Below, one piece after another: positions 22,901-37,900 of a stretch of DNA of 64,000 bases (the first letter of the stretch is position 1; every line of letters begins with the position of its first letter). This stretch comes from Liolophura sinensis (Eukaryota; Mollusca; Polyplacophora; Chitonida; Chitonidae). Under the pieces are notes generated by a model. It made no database searches. It was given only the letters and a program-made list of their open reading frames with translations, and had not been told where the DNA came from. The position numbers and the translations under genes are program-made. The stretch covers positions 9,648,706-9,712,705 of the forward strand of contig NC_088296.1 in assembly GCF_032854445.1 (NCBI RefSeq), read 5' to 3'.

Positions 22901-25900
22901 AACTATCCGAATGATTATAATTTAATTGGTGTACTCATAATGATGATGCACTCTGGAATTTTTGACTTCTGTGAGGCAGTCAGATATTTGAATGGAAAAA
23001 ACTGGAATGTTCAAAAAAACCGGAATCAAAAATCTGACTAAAAAGCAGAGAAACAGGAAAATCAAATATAATCAGTCCATTAAACACTGTCCAGAAAAAT
23101 AGTTTGATTTAATTCTTTGGAGTTTTTACAGCAGAGTGAATTGGTTTGACAACACCTGACTCTGACATGTAGGTTGCTGGCTTCATTGAAGCCTTACCTG
23201 ATTGACTGATATAGTGAATGAGGGGGTGTCCGTGGCATCACATTCTGTTTTCTTGGCTTCAAATACAGTTTGTTTCTGGGTCCATTCAGGGAATGTCTTC
23301 ATAGATGTGATAGATCCATATGTACCTGTGTATGTGCACTTTGAGTAATGAAACTTAACCATCTGTGTGTTACAAAATAGGAAAGACACGATGTCACGGT
23401 CCCACTAGTCCCAATATGGTCAGAAAAGGCCACCATAGAGTCCACAGTCTATTTGAACAGTGTTCAGTGGTCCTTAGTCTGACAGAACTTCTCTTTGGTT
23501 GTTCTGTTTTTCTTTCTTTTTTGGGCCTCCGTGGCTCAGTTGGTTAGCGTGCTAGCACAGCGTAATGACCCAGGAGCCTCACCAATGCGGTCGCTGTGAG
23601 TTCAAGTCCAGCTAATGCTGGCTTCCTCTCCGGCCGTACATGGGAAGGTTTGCCAGTAACCTGCGGATGGTCGTGGGTTTCCTCCCATCATAATGCTGGC
23701 CGCCGTCGTATAAGTGAAATATTCTTGAGTACAGCGTAAAACACCAATCAAATCAAATCTTTCTGTTTTGTTTTTTTTGTTGATTTTTTTTTTTCATATT
23801 TAACAAATATAACATTCAACTGTGCTCGTGATTGACACCATCATGCAGATGTATATTGCTGCAGAAAAAAGGAACAACCCTTTGGTCAAACTAGCCTTGG
23901 AGGCCGATTAATTTATCTGAATTCAGACACTGGGTTCAAATTTCTGATCGAGTACCCGCAGACACACCATCTTCTAGCTGCCCTTCAGCCATTGGCACAT
24001 TTTCAAAGCCAACACTTTACCACTGCCCTTTGGCTCAGGACCCCGCTCAGTGTTTAGGAGGAGAATTGTTTACGTAGAAGTGTTTTATTTCTGCGACTCG
24101 ACAGACGTTTGTCTGCTAACAGGCCGCACATTGCTGACAGGAGAAACTACGCTGCTTTCTGATCTGTCCATACCTATGAATAGGTTACGAGTCAAACAAT
24201 ACTTACTGCCTGAGATCTAGCAGACATACAGTGATTTTGCTCGACTGTATTTCGCCTTAAATTGCTCCCAAAAAATGGGCTTTTAGAGGCAGAAACATGT
24301 CATGAAAATACTATTCTTGGTGGGTTTTGAGTAATTCTAGAGCAGTTGGCTAACTAAAACAGTTGGAATAAAAACCTTACTGGTGCAAGAAGATGAGGCC
24401 AGATTTCTCCGATAATACGTGTGATCACCTGCAAATTATCACTCTTTCATCTGCTCTGGTTTTTTTACTCTGTGTGCACTGTAGTTTTTTTGTATTGGAA
24501 CTTACATTTCTCCAATCAGATGGCATCCTACCTTTCAAACAAAGTACACCTTTCTAAGACATGCAAGATTATTTGCGCTTATGCAGAATATGTGACTTAT
24601 GTGGACAGGTATAACTTATGTGGTCTTAATTAAGTCTGATCTGGGAACGGCTCTGTACAACCTCTCTACTGTGATTATGGAGCAGATTCAAACTATTTAC
24701 CCATTTCTTTTGTGTAGACAAAATTTGTTCAAATAGATTTCAGATATTTGTGATTTTTTTTCTGATGTTGCCTGTATGGGCAACTGTAGTTAAATGTTTA
24801 GGTTGCTTCACTCCAGGTCGGGAATTTAACTTAGTTTTGCTGGGTTATCCAAAATGTATGGTAATCAAGTCAAATTTTCTGTATTTACCGAGAATAGTTA
24901 AAATGAAAATCTCTCAGTAAATTATCAGATTTTTACACGTACTGTCTTTAAATGATTTTAAAGTTTGGAAGAAGTTATAATGCACAGATGAGTGTGGTAT
25001 TTTGTCAGATGTAATTAATTGGGCTCTGCTGAAATATGTAGAAAAATTTCAGGTGGATTTACAGCTTGAAATCGATATTTGGCCAAAAATCTCTAGTATG
25101 GCATCTTTATTGTGAGAATTAAGATGATCAAGTCATCAATTAAACCTGACATCATGTACATGTCACAAATAACAAAAATTAAGTGGCAGAGTCTATAAAA
25201 TAAAGTTGTTTATCTGCAGTGACAAATACTGTACACGAAAACTAGGAGGAAAATTTGTACATACAAGTTCATGTACACCTTTTCTATCCCCCCCCCCCCT
25301 TGTTCTGCACCCTCACCATTGTTACACCTCTACACATACATAGCTGTTTATTTCACAGTCCTAGTAATGCACGTAGAACTTTGTGTTTCTTCTTAGGAAA
25401 CATGGGGATACATATTTGGCATCAGACAAGGATCAGGCCTTGCCCATGTGTTGTTAGTTGGCGCGTCTTTCGCTGGTCATGTTTTACATTATGTTGACTC
25501 TTGCTTTCACCTTTTAAGCGTACACACGCGTTGTATCACAGCAGCCCCGCCTAGCCTGTGAAACGTGACACTGGTGAGGTCAACTGAGGTCAGTTAGCTT
25601 TTGCGCAGTTAGGAATTTTTCATGAAAAGAGCTATTGTTTTGTACAAATGTGTGCAAATGATTTGATCTCGAGAACATGCACTTCTGCAGGTAAATGAGA
25701 CCTCCAAATGTCAATGTGGCTCTTTGTGCATTTTTTTGAGGAACATTCTGTAACTTAAATTACAATGCTCTTGGAAATATTTTGTTCCTGGTTTACTTGT
25801 AGGCCATGTGTTCAGATTTACCCTAGATCCTAAACCTTTCTACATATGGAAGAGCAACTTTCAGTGCAATTTATGCACCTTTTTAACTTGATTTTCGAGA

Positions 25901-28900
25901 CAAAACTACATTTGTTGGATTAGCCAATTTCAGGGCACCACAAGAGTATAATATTTTCAGTTTATACCCAATGTTGCTGACAGAATATGTACATCTTGAA
26001 AACATGCAGAAAGGTTGAAGAATTACAGAAAATCTAACATTTGACTAGATGTCTGAATTTAACACTCAGCTTGAGTTGTGTTAGTTTAATTTTACTATAA
26101 TGAAGAAGTGAAGTCAGAAAGCTATCCAGGGTAGGAGTTCAAAACCAGCATTTATCAGGTTTTTTTTCCTCACCTGCATTTTTATTTATGCAATACTACA
26201 GTTCAATGCTGAAAAAGGCTTAAGATATTAAAAAACAAAATTTTTCTTCATCCGCCAAAAAAATCAGTAATTCTACTTTTTTATTAAAAATCAAGTGAGG
26301 TAATTTTTGACATCAGGTATGCGTTACTCGTTACAGGTAAATAGGGTACCATACAGACTCCTTCTGGAATTTTCTTAAGCCATTTGCAATATTTCACCTA
26401 TTAGTCAGTCCTACATGTCCTACCTAAATAACAATGTGCGTGCAGACAACGGAACAAAAAATAACCTTAAGAGCGTAAATGTACTTTATTGACTTAACCT
26501 GTCCCTGCATAAATTAGATCCAGTGTGGTTCAGTCACCGTGGATTTGGGGAAATGACCTGTGGGGAAAGGGTGCAGGGGCTGACCCCCCTGGCTGTTTGT
26601 GAGGTGAAGTCGAACAGGGTGTTAGCTAACAGTTGGATTTACCCAGAGATGTTTTTGCTGAATCCCAACAGATAGCTTACAGCTGCTATTAAGTGTACTG
26701 CGCAGTAGAGACTCTAAAAATCCCCTGATTGGATACAGTATAAGGCACTTTTAATTTCGGACACTTTTTCACCTTTCACTATGTTTAACCTTGTTGATAA
26801 AAAGTCACGTGAAATTTATTCAATTAAGGCCACATGAATTGAAATTGTTTTTACGGGCCGAATAAATCTTTTTTTGATGCAGAAACATTCTTATGCAAAC
26901 AAAAACTTGACAGTCATCTTATTTTCCTAGCTTTTTCCTTCCCATGACAGCTTTACATCGTCAGAAAACTTTGAACACTGAAAACATCATATAAATATAG
27001 AGAGTGGACAAAATTAAAAAACAGTAAATGTACAATTTCGGTTTTATTTCATTTTTGGATTAAGTTTTATTTCATATTTGGATTGTTTTAGTGTCTGCTC
27101 GCTCATCAAAACACAAAATGAAATTGTTGTCACATTCTAACAGTGATTTAACTTCATGCCATTTTTCATCTAAAGAATAACCGTTGTATTCATAATTTGA
27201 AGATGGAGAATTCCCTTAAATTGCAGATGATTGACTGGCTGATTGACTGGCTGATACGATTGGTTAATGTTGAGAGAGGTATAATTTAAAGGTTATTCTA
27301 TTTTTTTGTTATTTTTTTTTTATTATTTTTTTTTTTTGCATGTAAATTTATCATCACAGTCTGTATGGTACAAATTATGTTGTCAACATTTGTGATATTC
27401 TTAATGTGAATGTTAGCTTATTTCAGCTGATGCAAGGGAAATCAGGATGTTCGAAGTATCTAGTCTTCGATCAAAATAGCTAGAACTAATCCCTAACAGA
27501 ATATCTTTCAACTGATTTTGATTCCCTTCCCTGAATGTGAAATATTTTGAAGGGATTAAATTTTGATGGTTGTGGATTTCTGCTCTACTCTGTTTCCCCC
27601 CATTGTAATGCTGATCGCCGTCGTATAAGTGAAATATTCTTGAGTACGGCGTAAAACACCAATCAAATAAAGGAATTAAATTTTCATGTAAACTCTCCAT
27701 TCATTACAAATTTGGTTATTATCAGGTGTATGTGTCATCAACATACAATAGAATGAATCTATGTAGCATTTTGTGCTGTTAAACGTACTGATATGTGTGT
27801 TTTGAGTAAATTGGAAATGTTTGATAAAAGTCATTAGTTAAAAGTGTGCATAGCTATTCAGTTAATTTCATTTTGTTGAATTTTAGGGTTGAAATGTATT
27901 TTTATTTTCAAATAATCTTTGCTATTGTATAAATAGAATGTTTACCTCACCTGATAGCATGGGCAAAGGGAGATAACTGAAATTCTCTAATTATTTGATA
28001 TCTACTGCTCGGAACCTTGTGATGGCCAATAAAAATACACTTGTATATAAATAGCTGGACTGTCTTTGCATAAGTGTATTATACGTAACTGCTCTGCTAC
28101 TAACGAAGAGCAGCTAATTAACAGATAACAGGGCTCAAAGTCTTAGTCATGTTCAAGAATGTGCTCTGCGGGTTCCAAAAGTCTCATAATCTACATACAT
28201 TTAGCTGCAATGTGTGTACAGTATGTTAGTATAGGCAGGATAGAGTCTCACATTATCTCCATGTGGGAAGAATTTCTGGGGTAGCCTGTGTTTTAGAGAA
28301 GCTACTGTAAGCTGTCCAGCATTCCACTACCAACTGGTGGGTTGCGCATAAAAAACACAGAGCCAACACATTTTCTGTTTGCAGCCCCTGAAGGGTTAAC
28401 ACTCTCCCAAGAGGGGGAGGTAACCTTTCTGTATTTAGCTCCACATGCGAGCAACTGGCGTCATTGTATAGTTTTCGCGTGTGGTGTGTAGGTCGTACTA
28501 ACTCAGTATTTCATGTGCTTTCCAGGGAGCAACATTGCACGGTTTTAATCGGCCCCAGCGATCCAGATTCATATAGCTTTTTTTATTGGGCCACTTTCAA
28601 GGCGATTATTCTGCACTTTCATTGAGATCCAGATTGTTTCGCTGACCGGTGTGATTGATTATTGACTATTGATTTGTTGATTTGATTTTTCTCCGGGAGG
28701 ATAAATTTGTTACGTTTCTGCAGAGTCACTTGATTGACAGGCCTGGATTTTACGTGGATAACCAACAGGTTTATGGGTGGGTAATTGCTTATGTTATATC
28801 ACAAATAATTAGTAAACTAATTATAAACTAATACAACAATTTTGACGACAAGTGTAACTTTTTGTCCTGTGGATATAGCTGCCTTTAGCCTGTATAAATT

Positions 28901-31900
28901 GTTTCCGTGAAAAAACAGGGGCAGCCACTTATTTGTAATGACATTAATCAGTTATATGAAATGTTTATTGTAGCCAAGTGAATCTTTACAGTGCAGTTGT
29001 TAAATAAACAAATTCAGACTTAAATGACTTAAGGGGGCCTCCGTGGCTCAGTCGGTTAGCGCGCTAGTGCAGCGTAATGACCCAGGAGCCTCTCATCAAT
29101 GCGGTCGCTGTGAGTTCAAGTTCAGCTCATGCTGGCTTCCTCTCCGGCCGTAAGTGGGAAGGTCTGGCAGCAACCTGCGGATGGTCGTGAGTTTCCCCCG
29201 GGCTATGCCAGGTTTCCTCCCACCATAATGCTGGCCGCCGTCGTATAAGTGAAGTATTCTTGAGTACGGCGTAAAACACCAATCAAATCAAATCAAATAA
29301 ATGACTTAAAACTAACATAATCACTAAATATTAGGAAGTTAATCAGGGAAGACATTGATGAACCTTTAAGGTATTCAAAGGATTAAAATACAAGGGAAAA
29401 ATAAACAGGTCTCCATGAAATGAAGAAGAATTTGATTCTTAGCTGTAGTATTTCTGGTTATCATATGCATATTAACAATGTCAATTTTTTAATCCACAAT
29501 AACTTCATTGTGGACTTAAAACTCGATTTTCACCTTTCTAAAATAACTGCACCTTACTAAAATAATTGAAGGAAAAAAGAAACGTTTAAAACTTCCTATT
29601 AAAAATATGTTTCTTTCACTGTTATTTGCTTTCCTTATTCTTAAAGCCTATCATGCAAACAGTTTTACAAGGTTTTTGGCTTGTGAAAAAGGTCAGTTTG
29701 AACTTGCTGAAAATCTTTCCCTACCTTCAACCCAATGCCGTTGAAGAGGTTTTATATAAATAGCTTGTGTGGACAAAAAGGAAGGTATACTCGCCATCCA
29801 GCTTCACAATTACGTGTATGTAAATGTACAAGGTAAGAGTGTTGCACAATTACATGGAGGATATTGCACAGTGAAGGTTGAATACCATAAATATTGTTCG
29901 CGTGAGAGGTGGAAGTGATAACTCACGAGACGCAATCACGTGCAATGTTCTATTTATTCTTTATATCCTGCCATTTTCTCTACATGTATATGAATGCGTA
30001 TCAGTTTATCTGTTGCATCTGTGAAAAAAAAATAAGCAATGTGCCATCTTCGTCGTATTTCTGATTCTATTCATACGCGCTGCAATTTCGTTCATGTCCA
30101 CGCTTACAAAAGCTTTTTACAGTTTTCAAGGCTGTCTGTAAGTAATTATACATTCTACAAAGGTGCTTAATGCTAATACAATATAGGTATTTACGTAAAT
30201 TAAGCACATGAAGATATTCTGCCTCTTTTTTTTTTTCTTGGCAAATTATATATTGCGCAGAAGGACATGGCCTTGTGATGCCGTTTACGAAGGGTCAAGG
30301 TCTCCAGCAGTCTAATAGCAAAATGTAATAACAAAAGTGATATCTAATATCTAGTGAAGATATCATTTTTATCCGTGAAGGAAATTCAGGGATTTGACTG
30401 ATGTATAAGTAATAAAGTGTATGCATGCACATGTATGCTATTTGACATTTCTTGGGTCTGCCAGCAACTTGCGGCTGGTCATGGGTTTTCCACGGGATCT
30501 GCCCGGTTTCCTCCCACCATAGGAGGAATCCCACCCATGGTATAAGTGAAATATTCTTGAGTACGGCATGAAACACAAATCAAATAAATTAATAGAAAAA
30601 TAAATATTATTTTACGTTTTTTACCAATAGGTTAAAACCCTATCCTATTAAAACCAACCTATTATAAGCTGTGGAGTTAATAATTACATTATCTTATGTG
30701 ATCTGCACGTCTACCTGTTTTAGCACTAACCGAAACTTGATCTGAAGGGTGGAGTCAGGAATATGGGTGAGAAAACCCTGGGATGCTTGTGTACATCAGA
30801 TTCCCATTATAAACAAACTAAGGCTCGACTCTAGGCTAGATGTGTACATCTGCTATTCAGTCATACAAAGGTTGCTAGGCAACTCACGAGCTCATGGATC
30901 AGTCAGTAATGAATGCATTCATTGCTATTCTTACTGCATTTTTTTTTTATGCATGTTTTTTTTTTTTCATGCATTAATTCTTGTTGGAAGATGCAAGGGT
31001 TAGTGGAAAGAATCATGAATAAGTATGATAATCAGGCGTAAAATAAACTAATTGTTTAAGGTAAGCCTACATTATGATAATCTTGTGTAAAATAAAGAAG
31101 CTTTTCGTTTGAGGTAAGCCTGCATTATGATAATCAGGCGTAAAATAAAGAAACTGTTTGAGGTAAGCCTACATTATGATAATCAGGTGTAAAATAAAGA
31201 AGCTATTTGTTTGAGGTAAGCTTACATGTTCCTAGGCACTCTAAACCAACCTACCATGTCAACGGAGAAAGAAATTTTTTTAATAATTAAAGAAATTAAT
31301 AAAAAAAAAGTTGAGAAAACATTAATTTGTCAATTCAGAGCAGAATTTTTTTCCACCAAAAAAAAAAAAACCTTTTTCTGTAGAAATTCTGCAGCGACTC
31401 TGCAAGCTATGTCATTTATGACCGTCTTTCCATTTCTACAAGATTCCATTTTTATGAAATCAGAGGCAGTATTAAGATCTACTTACACATGTGCTAAGGA
31501 TGTGGAGGGCTTCTATTTTGTCTAGAAAGTTTGTCTGACATTTGGGACTAGAATACCTTATCTGTTGAGACAGGAACATGTGTAAGACATACCCTCATTG
31601 CCGTTATCAGCATAGGTTTGCGTTTATCAGCAGGAAATCGGCTGCTGTCTGAATTTCACCTGTCTGTTGGCGTTGAGACGGGGAGTTGCTTTCTACGCAT
31701 TACACTTTGATGGGATTTTTCTATTTTCTTTCTTGACAGGGTTTATAAGTTTAAAAATCTTCTGTAGAGTCCGAGACCTTAATTTTATAACAGAATGTTT
31801 ATGTAAACTGTTGTTCAAAAATAAAGAGTATAATTTTTCCTAACACCTGTATAGCACGTTCTAATGTTCCAATATTAAGTACTTGCTTGTTTGTAGAGAG

Positions 31901-34900
31901 ATATTTTATGAAGTATGTCAAGAATTCCCAAAGTACTTTGAGGAAATATTAAGTTGCTTTTGCTTAAATAGAAAATACAGAATTTTTTTCAACTGCATTA
32001 TTTTATTAAAGTTTTATTCAGAACTATATTATTCATAATTACATGCATATGTATTTTTAAAGTTTAAACTGTGAAAAGAATTTTTTTTTTTAAGAAACTT
32101 TGTTATGCAATTGAAATTTATGACTATTTTCAAAGTATACAATACCCAAATGATTTCCAACTTAAATACTAAATGCTTTGTGTACAAATCTTCAACTCTT
32201 AACATTTTCCACAGTGCTGGATATGCTGTGTTTCTGAGCAAGCTGCGAATTGTTAAACACTAATTTAAACAGAGCTTAAAGTGAAAAATACTGTAAATCT
32301 GCAACCTTTTTAACCACTAAAGCAGTTTTTTTCAGTGGAATTTATGCCAACAATTATTATGAAAATTAGACAAAAAATGATTTGTTTGTCTCACTAAAGA
32401 TGTAAGCTTCCTAAAACTGTGTAGATTATTTCTCTACACCTGATAGTTCTCTCAGAATATTTCAAAATGTCAATGCTCTGTGGTGGTTGAAAAGGTTGAA
32501 TAATAAGAGTATGCATATTGTTGTAGGTGAACAGTTTTGTTGGCTTTCATGTATTCCTTTTTGAAATACTTCTAAAAAGATATATTTGCACCTGTCCCAC
32601 CTGGCCCGGAGTTGAGTCATAGACAGATGTGGAACATCTTTATGCAGTCACTCATCTTCCCAGCTGGTTAGGATGTAATTCTCATGATTTAGTGTAAACA
32701 ATCACAACTTTGTAATCACACCTTTGTAAGCACGCCCATGATGTAGTGTAAACAGTCACAACTTTGTAAGCACACCCATGATTTAGTGTAAACAATCACA
32801 ACTTCGTAAGCACGGCCATGATTTAGTGTGAACAATCACAACTTTGTAAGCACACCCATGATTTAGTGTAAACAATCACAACTTTGTAAGCACGGCCATG
32901 ATTTAGTGTGAACAATCCCAACTTTGTAATCACGCCCATGATTTAGTGTAAACAATCACAACTTTGTAAGCACGCCCATGATTTAGTGTGAACAATTCCA
33001 ACTTTGTAAGCACGCCCATGATTTAGTGTAAACAATCACACCTTTGTAAGCACACCCATGATTTGGTGTAAACAATCACAACTTTGTAAGCACGCCCATG
33101 ATTTATACCTAATCTAGTGCTGAAGGGCCTCCGTGGCTGAGGTAGTTAGCACGCCAGCGTGGCACATTTACCCAGGAGCCTGTCACCAGTGTGGTCGCTG
33201 TGAGTTTAAGTCCAGCTCAGGCTGGCTTCCTCTCCAGCAGTATGTGGAAAGCCCCCCCCCCCCCCCCCAATAATGGCTACCTGTCATATAAGCAAGATAT
33301 TCTCAAATGTCGCATGAAATACCAGTCAAGTAAATCATTATCCACGCCTTACCTTCAGGCTTGACATGAGTTTTTGTCTTAACCTTAACAATAAGACGTA
33401 TTTTAAGCCACATTCCTTAAAGAAATTGATATTGATATGAATCCCAAGTTATATCAAACGGCAATATAAAGGAACATTTGTCAGTGTTCCTTTCCTTCCG
33501 GATTGATAGTGATATTTCTTCCAAGGTAAATTAACAAAGAGGAATAATTTTATTTATTTATTTATTTGATTGGTATTTTATGCCGTATTCAAGAATATTT
33601 CACTTATACAACGGCGGCCAGCATTATGGTGGGAGGAAACCGGGCAGGGCCCGGGAGAAACCCGACGACCATCCGCAGGTTGCTGGCAGACCTTCCCACT
33701 TACGGCTGGAGAGGAAGCCAGCATGAGTTGGACTTGAACTCACAAAGAGGAATAAGGAACTATAATGTTATAAACTATGTTATTCCTTTCTTTAAAGATG
33801 GATATTGATATGTCAGTGTGTTTGGTGTTATAATGTTGAACATTGTGCCTTTAGTATGGTCAGGACTGTGGTTATGTCGTCCCTTTTCACTGGCTAGATT
33901 TGACATGCATGTGTGCACAGTGTATGTGGTCAATCAGGAACATTTTTCCTGTTTCACAGTTTGATACAGAGATGTGTACCAATTAAGATTACAGATACGC
34001 AAACAGAAATATTTTTCCTTAGGGGTTTAATATATACCAATGGGCATCCAATTACATTTACCTGTCAATTCTGTGTTGGGCAGGTATATGACAAGTACAT
34101 TGTACAAAAACTATGTTGTGAGAATCAAATGAATATAAAATCTTTGACTTAATTAAAATAATAAAAGTCCAAACTAACCCTATTTTTTGTATATTTTCAC
34201 CTGTTGGTTCATGTTTTTCACCAGCTGGTCCATGTTTTGTTGGTTCATGTTTTTCACCTGTTGGTTCATGTTTTTCACCTGTTGGTTCATTTTTTTCACG
34301 AGTTGGTCCATGTTTTTCATGAGTTGGTCCATGTTTTGTTGGTTCATGTTTTTCACCTGTTGGTTCATGTTTTTCACCTGTTGGTTCATGTTTTTCACGA
34401 GTTGGTCCATGTTTTTCATGAGTTGGTCCATGTTTTGTTGGTTCATGTTTTTCACCTGTTGGTTCATGTTTTTCACCTGTTGGTTCATGTTTTTCACGAG
34501 TTGGTCCATGTTTTTCACGAGTTGGTCCATGTTTTGTTGGTTCATGTTTTTCACCTATTGGTCCATGTTTTCACCTCTTGGTCCATGTTTTATATTCATG
34601 TTTTATATTCATGAAAACAGGTATAGGAGCCTACCTTTGGCAAGAATGAGAGAATTAAATTGCCTGTAGACAACGCCTATGTACTTACACCAACATTCAC
34701 CTATCTACAGACAAACTGGCTTTGTTCAAGACAGGTTGACCTTTACACTGATAAATACCATTCTCGCCTCAGACCCAGCAGTGACTTACCATGTTTTTTT
34801 TTTCTTTTCCCTGTTTTGCTGTTACTTGTGCTACAGCACGTGGCTTCATTGTTCATCTGATGTAGGCGTTGGGCAAGGTGCCCTGTGGGTACACTAGCCC

Positions 34901-37900
34901 TGTGCTATTTTATACATCACTCGGTGTTATCACATGTGGTTTGCCTGTAGACAGCCTGTAGATATAGATAAACAAGTACAGGAAATATGGGGGATAAATA
35001 ATCTCAGAGCAGATGCCTTGGCAATGTAGATGTTCTCTATATGTGCCACTCTCCCAGATTTATTTATATATCTCAATGATTGGTAATCCCATGCCTGTTG
35101 AATGCGAAGTTGAGGAATTTTTGACAATATTTACTTAAAATGTGAACTGTGTATATATTGTATGTTACCATGTTACAGAAACATTTTCATTTAGGGAGTT
35201 CTTTTTTTCGGGGGGGGGGGGGGTGGCTAGTTTTGCTTTGTTTTTCAATACATGTATATAATACCTATCTATTACTTATTTATTTGTTTTTCTGTCTTAT
35301 GCCGTCAATCTTTTAGAGACAAGGCTGCTACGTTATTCTATAGTTCTTGGAGCTCCCATAAGATGGCAATAATACAGGGAAGAATTGTGATATATGTAGT
35401 CTACGCAGATCAAAACATGTCCAGAGCTTCAGAACAAAATCGGGAATAATGTACTACAGATGTAGCATATGTTCTGTAACCCACACCAAAAAAAATGAAA
35501 TAGAAGAAATTCAAAATTTGCCCCTAGCAAAGAACAGTGGTTTCAAGTAGCCATTAACCTGACCAGCGTCATGGATATAGAAATGAGACATTCTTCACGA
35601 CGGCAGTCGGGCGCAGTAGAGCCAGGATCAATCCTGGATCAAGTCACACCTAAGACTTTAGAAAGTGGAAGTTGTAACTTTCTCGCTTAGCATTCAGCAT
35701 GAAAGGGATATTGCAACGACTGGTTGACCCAAATCAGTATAATGGCCCTGGGCGGTGCGGCTTTCTTGCCTTCGGTAAGGCATCTCATTGTAGCAGCACT
35801 ATATAAAATAGCGGTGGAAATCCGTCCTGCAACATTACATGCAACTTTAGGAGTCCTTCATCATCATATGACTGAAAAAATTGTTAAAAGACGACGTTAA
35901 ACCCCGAGCACTCACTCACTCATTACAGCAGAAATAGAAAGATTGCAGTGAGTCTGCATGTAACAAGTGAAACAAGTCTGCATGTAACAAGTGAAACAAG
36001 TCTGCATGTAACAAGTGAAAAACAGATGAAGCTTTGTGTGAATTTGTAATATTCTTCTGGACATGATGGGATTGAGGTTGTGGTTACCAGACATGATTTT
36101 TTTCCGCTTTTTCTTTGTTCAGTTTCGATTAATTTACCTGTTTTCCGCAGATTTTTCTGGCTTCCGGGGCCTAGGCGGCCCCTGGACCCCGGCCTTTTTG
36201 CGCTATGATAGTAAATTTCAGCTATTTTCTTGGTTCACCACAATCATGTCTGGGTTACGTTCCATAAGTAATCCAATCCAATTACTGGATTTTGTATAAA
36301 ATTAAGTGTGTAAAAATGAACTTTCAGAAGTATGTAAAGACAATTAAATGATACTTTTGATGCTAACTTTTAACTTTCTCTGATCAGGAATTAGTTGAGA
36401 ATTAGTTTTTGGAGAATTAGATTGAGAAAAAATATCCAGTTGGATGCATGTAGACTGGTTCAATAAAGTTCTCATAAAACTATAATCAAACTTCACTTTG
36501 CATATCAACACTGTAGAAAGTACATCTATCTGATATCTAGAAAATACGATTAAAGTTAGGCCAAAAGCACTGCTCAGACTTCTAAAACCTTGGTTAGGCA
36601 ACATCAGTTTTATGTGTGTGTGGGAGAGCAACACAAAAAAAGTCCAAAAATGTTACAAAAACCCAGTTGAAAATCTGCCTGTTCATTTTTTACCATCCAA
36701 GAGTTTTGTAGGATTTCCCCAATTTTTTAAGGCTTTTCAATCACATAAACATGCCTTTAAGGAACAATGGCTCGGACAGGCCACAGATTTGATAATGCCT
36801 GTGTTTTACTTTTGTTTTGTATTTTTGTGGCCTTCTCGAACATTGAAATATGATTCATTCTATGCCTGAAACAGCAACCCATGGACTATCCCCGGGCCAT
36901 GCCCGGTTTCATCCCACCATCATTCTGGCCGTCGTCCTATAAGTGAAACATTCTTGAGTACAGCATAAAACACCAATCAAATAAATAAATAAATGCAGAT
37001 GTGGCCTTATGCAGATCAATTTCACATGGAAAATCTGAAGTTTAATATTACTTAGATGCATTCATTTTTTGTAGTATTAAAATACATATTAATTAACCTA
37101 TAATATTCTGCTTTAACACTTTCTCATTTTTACCCCAAAACATTCAACCCTAAAGAACGCACACATTGTAAGAAGCTGTATTTGGCCCTTGGTTATGATT
37201 TGATTCAATTGGTGTTTAATACTTGATTAGTAAGGGTGTTGATCGTGTATCAGAGTGCATACATCTGGTCTCATTTTGCCCCGTTCCTTTGTTCTCGCAT
37301 CTGACATGTAATCTGCCAAGGTTACGGCGTAAACAGTTTAAGTGGCCATATAAACAATGGAAGCATGTGGAGTTTAGAAAAAACAAAGAAAGGAAATCTG
37401 ACATGCCATGACAGAGAAAAAGCTGTTTGGATGTCGGTTGTGAATTAATACTCATAAGCATGCAATCTTTAAAGGGACATACTGCCAAAAATAATTAAGA
37501 ATTTTTGATCCTGGCTCGTGCCGATAAATACAAAAATGATTTGCATTTTACTCCTAACTAAAATTCCTGGGCCCATATTTTTCTGAAAAATGCCAATAAA
37601 GAGAATTATAAAGGGAACTCCGTCACAGCTCTAAATTGTCCGCCTGACAAGTTAACATGCAAATGACACAATGCCCACAGTGCAGTGTTCGCTCGTGGAT
37701 CGCGCATGTAAAGAGTATGATAGATTGAAAGCTGATAGTTTGAGTGAGTTGATGGTCATTGGGGAACCCTGGATAAAATTGAACATTCGATTGTTCACTC
37801 AAAGTTAGGTACATGAACATGTCAGCGGACATCTGGAAATCTCCACTTTATGTAGATGATAAAGATTTGTGGCGGTCAGAAATATGCCTCTTTAAAATAA

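Noticed and set aside
23523-23600. tRNA gene in the SINE-A head
   Set aside because: The spacing between A and B boxes and the lack of stem pairing, together with about 30 related copies, show a retroposon.
34180-34669. ORFs of 124-160 codons on both strands
   Set aside because: They are generated by 21-bp and 99-bp periodicity; the same array is open on both strands and has no flanking splice or start support.
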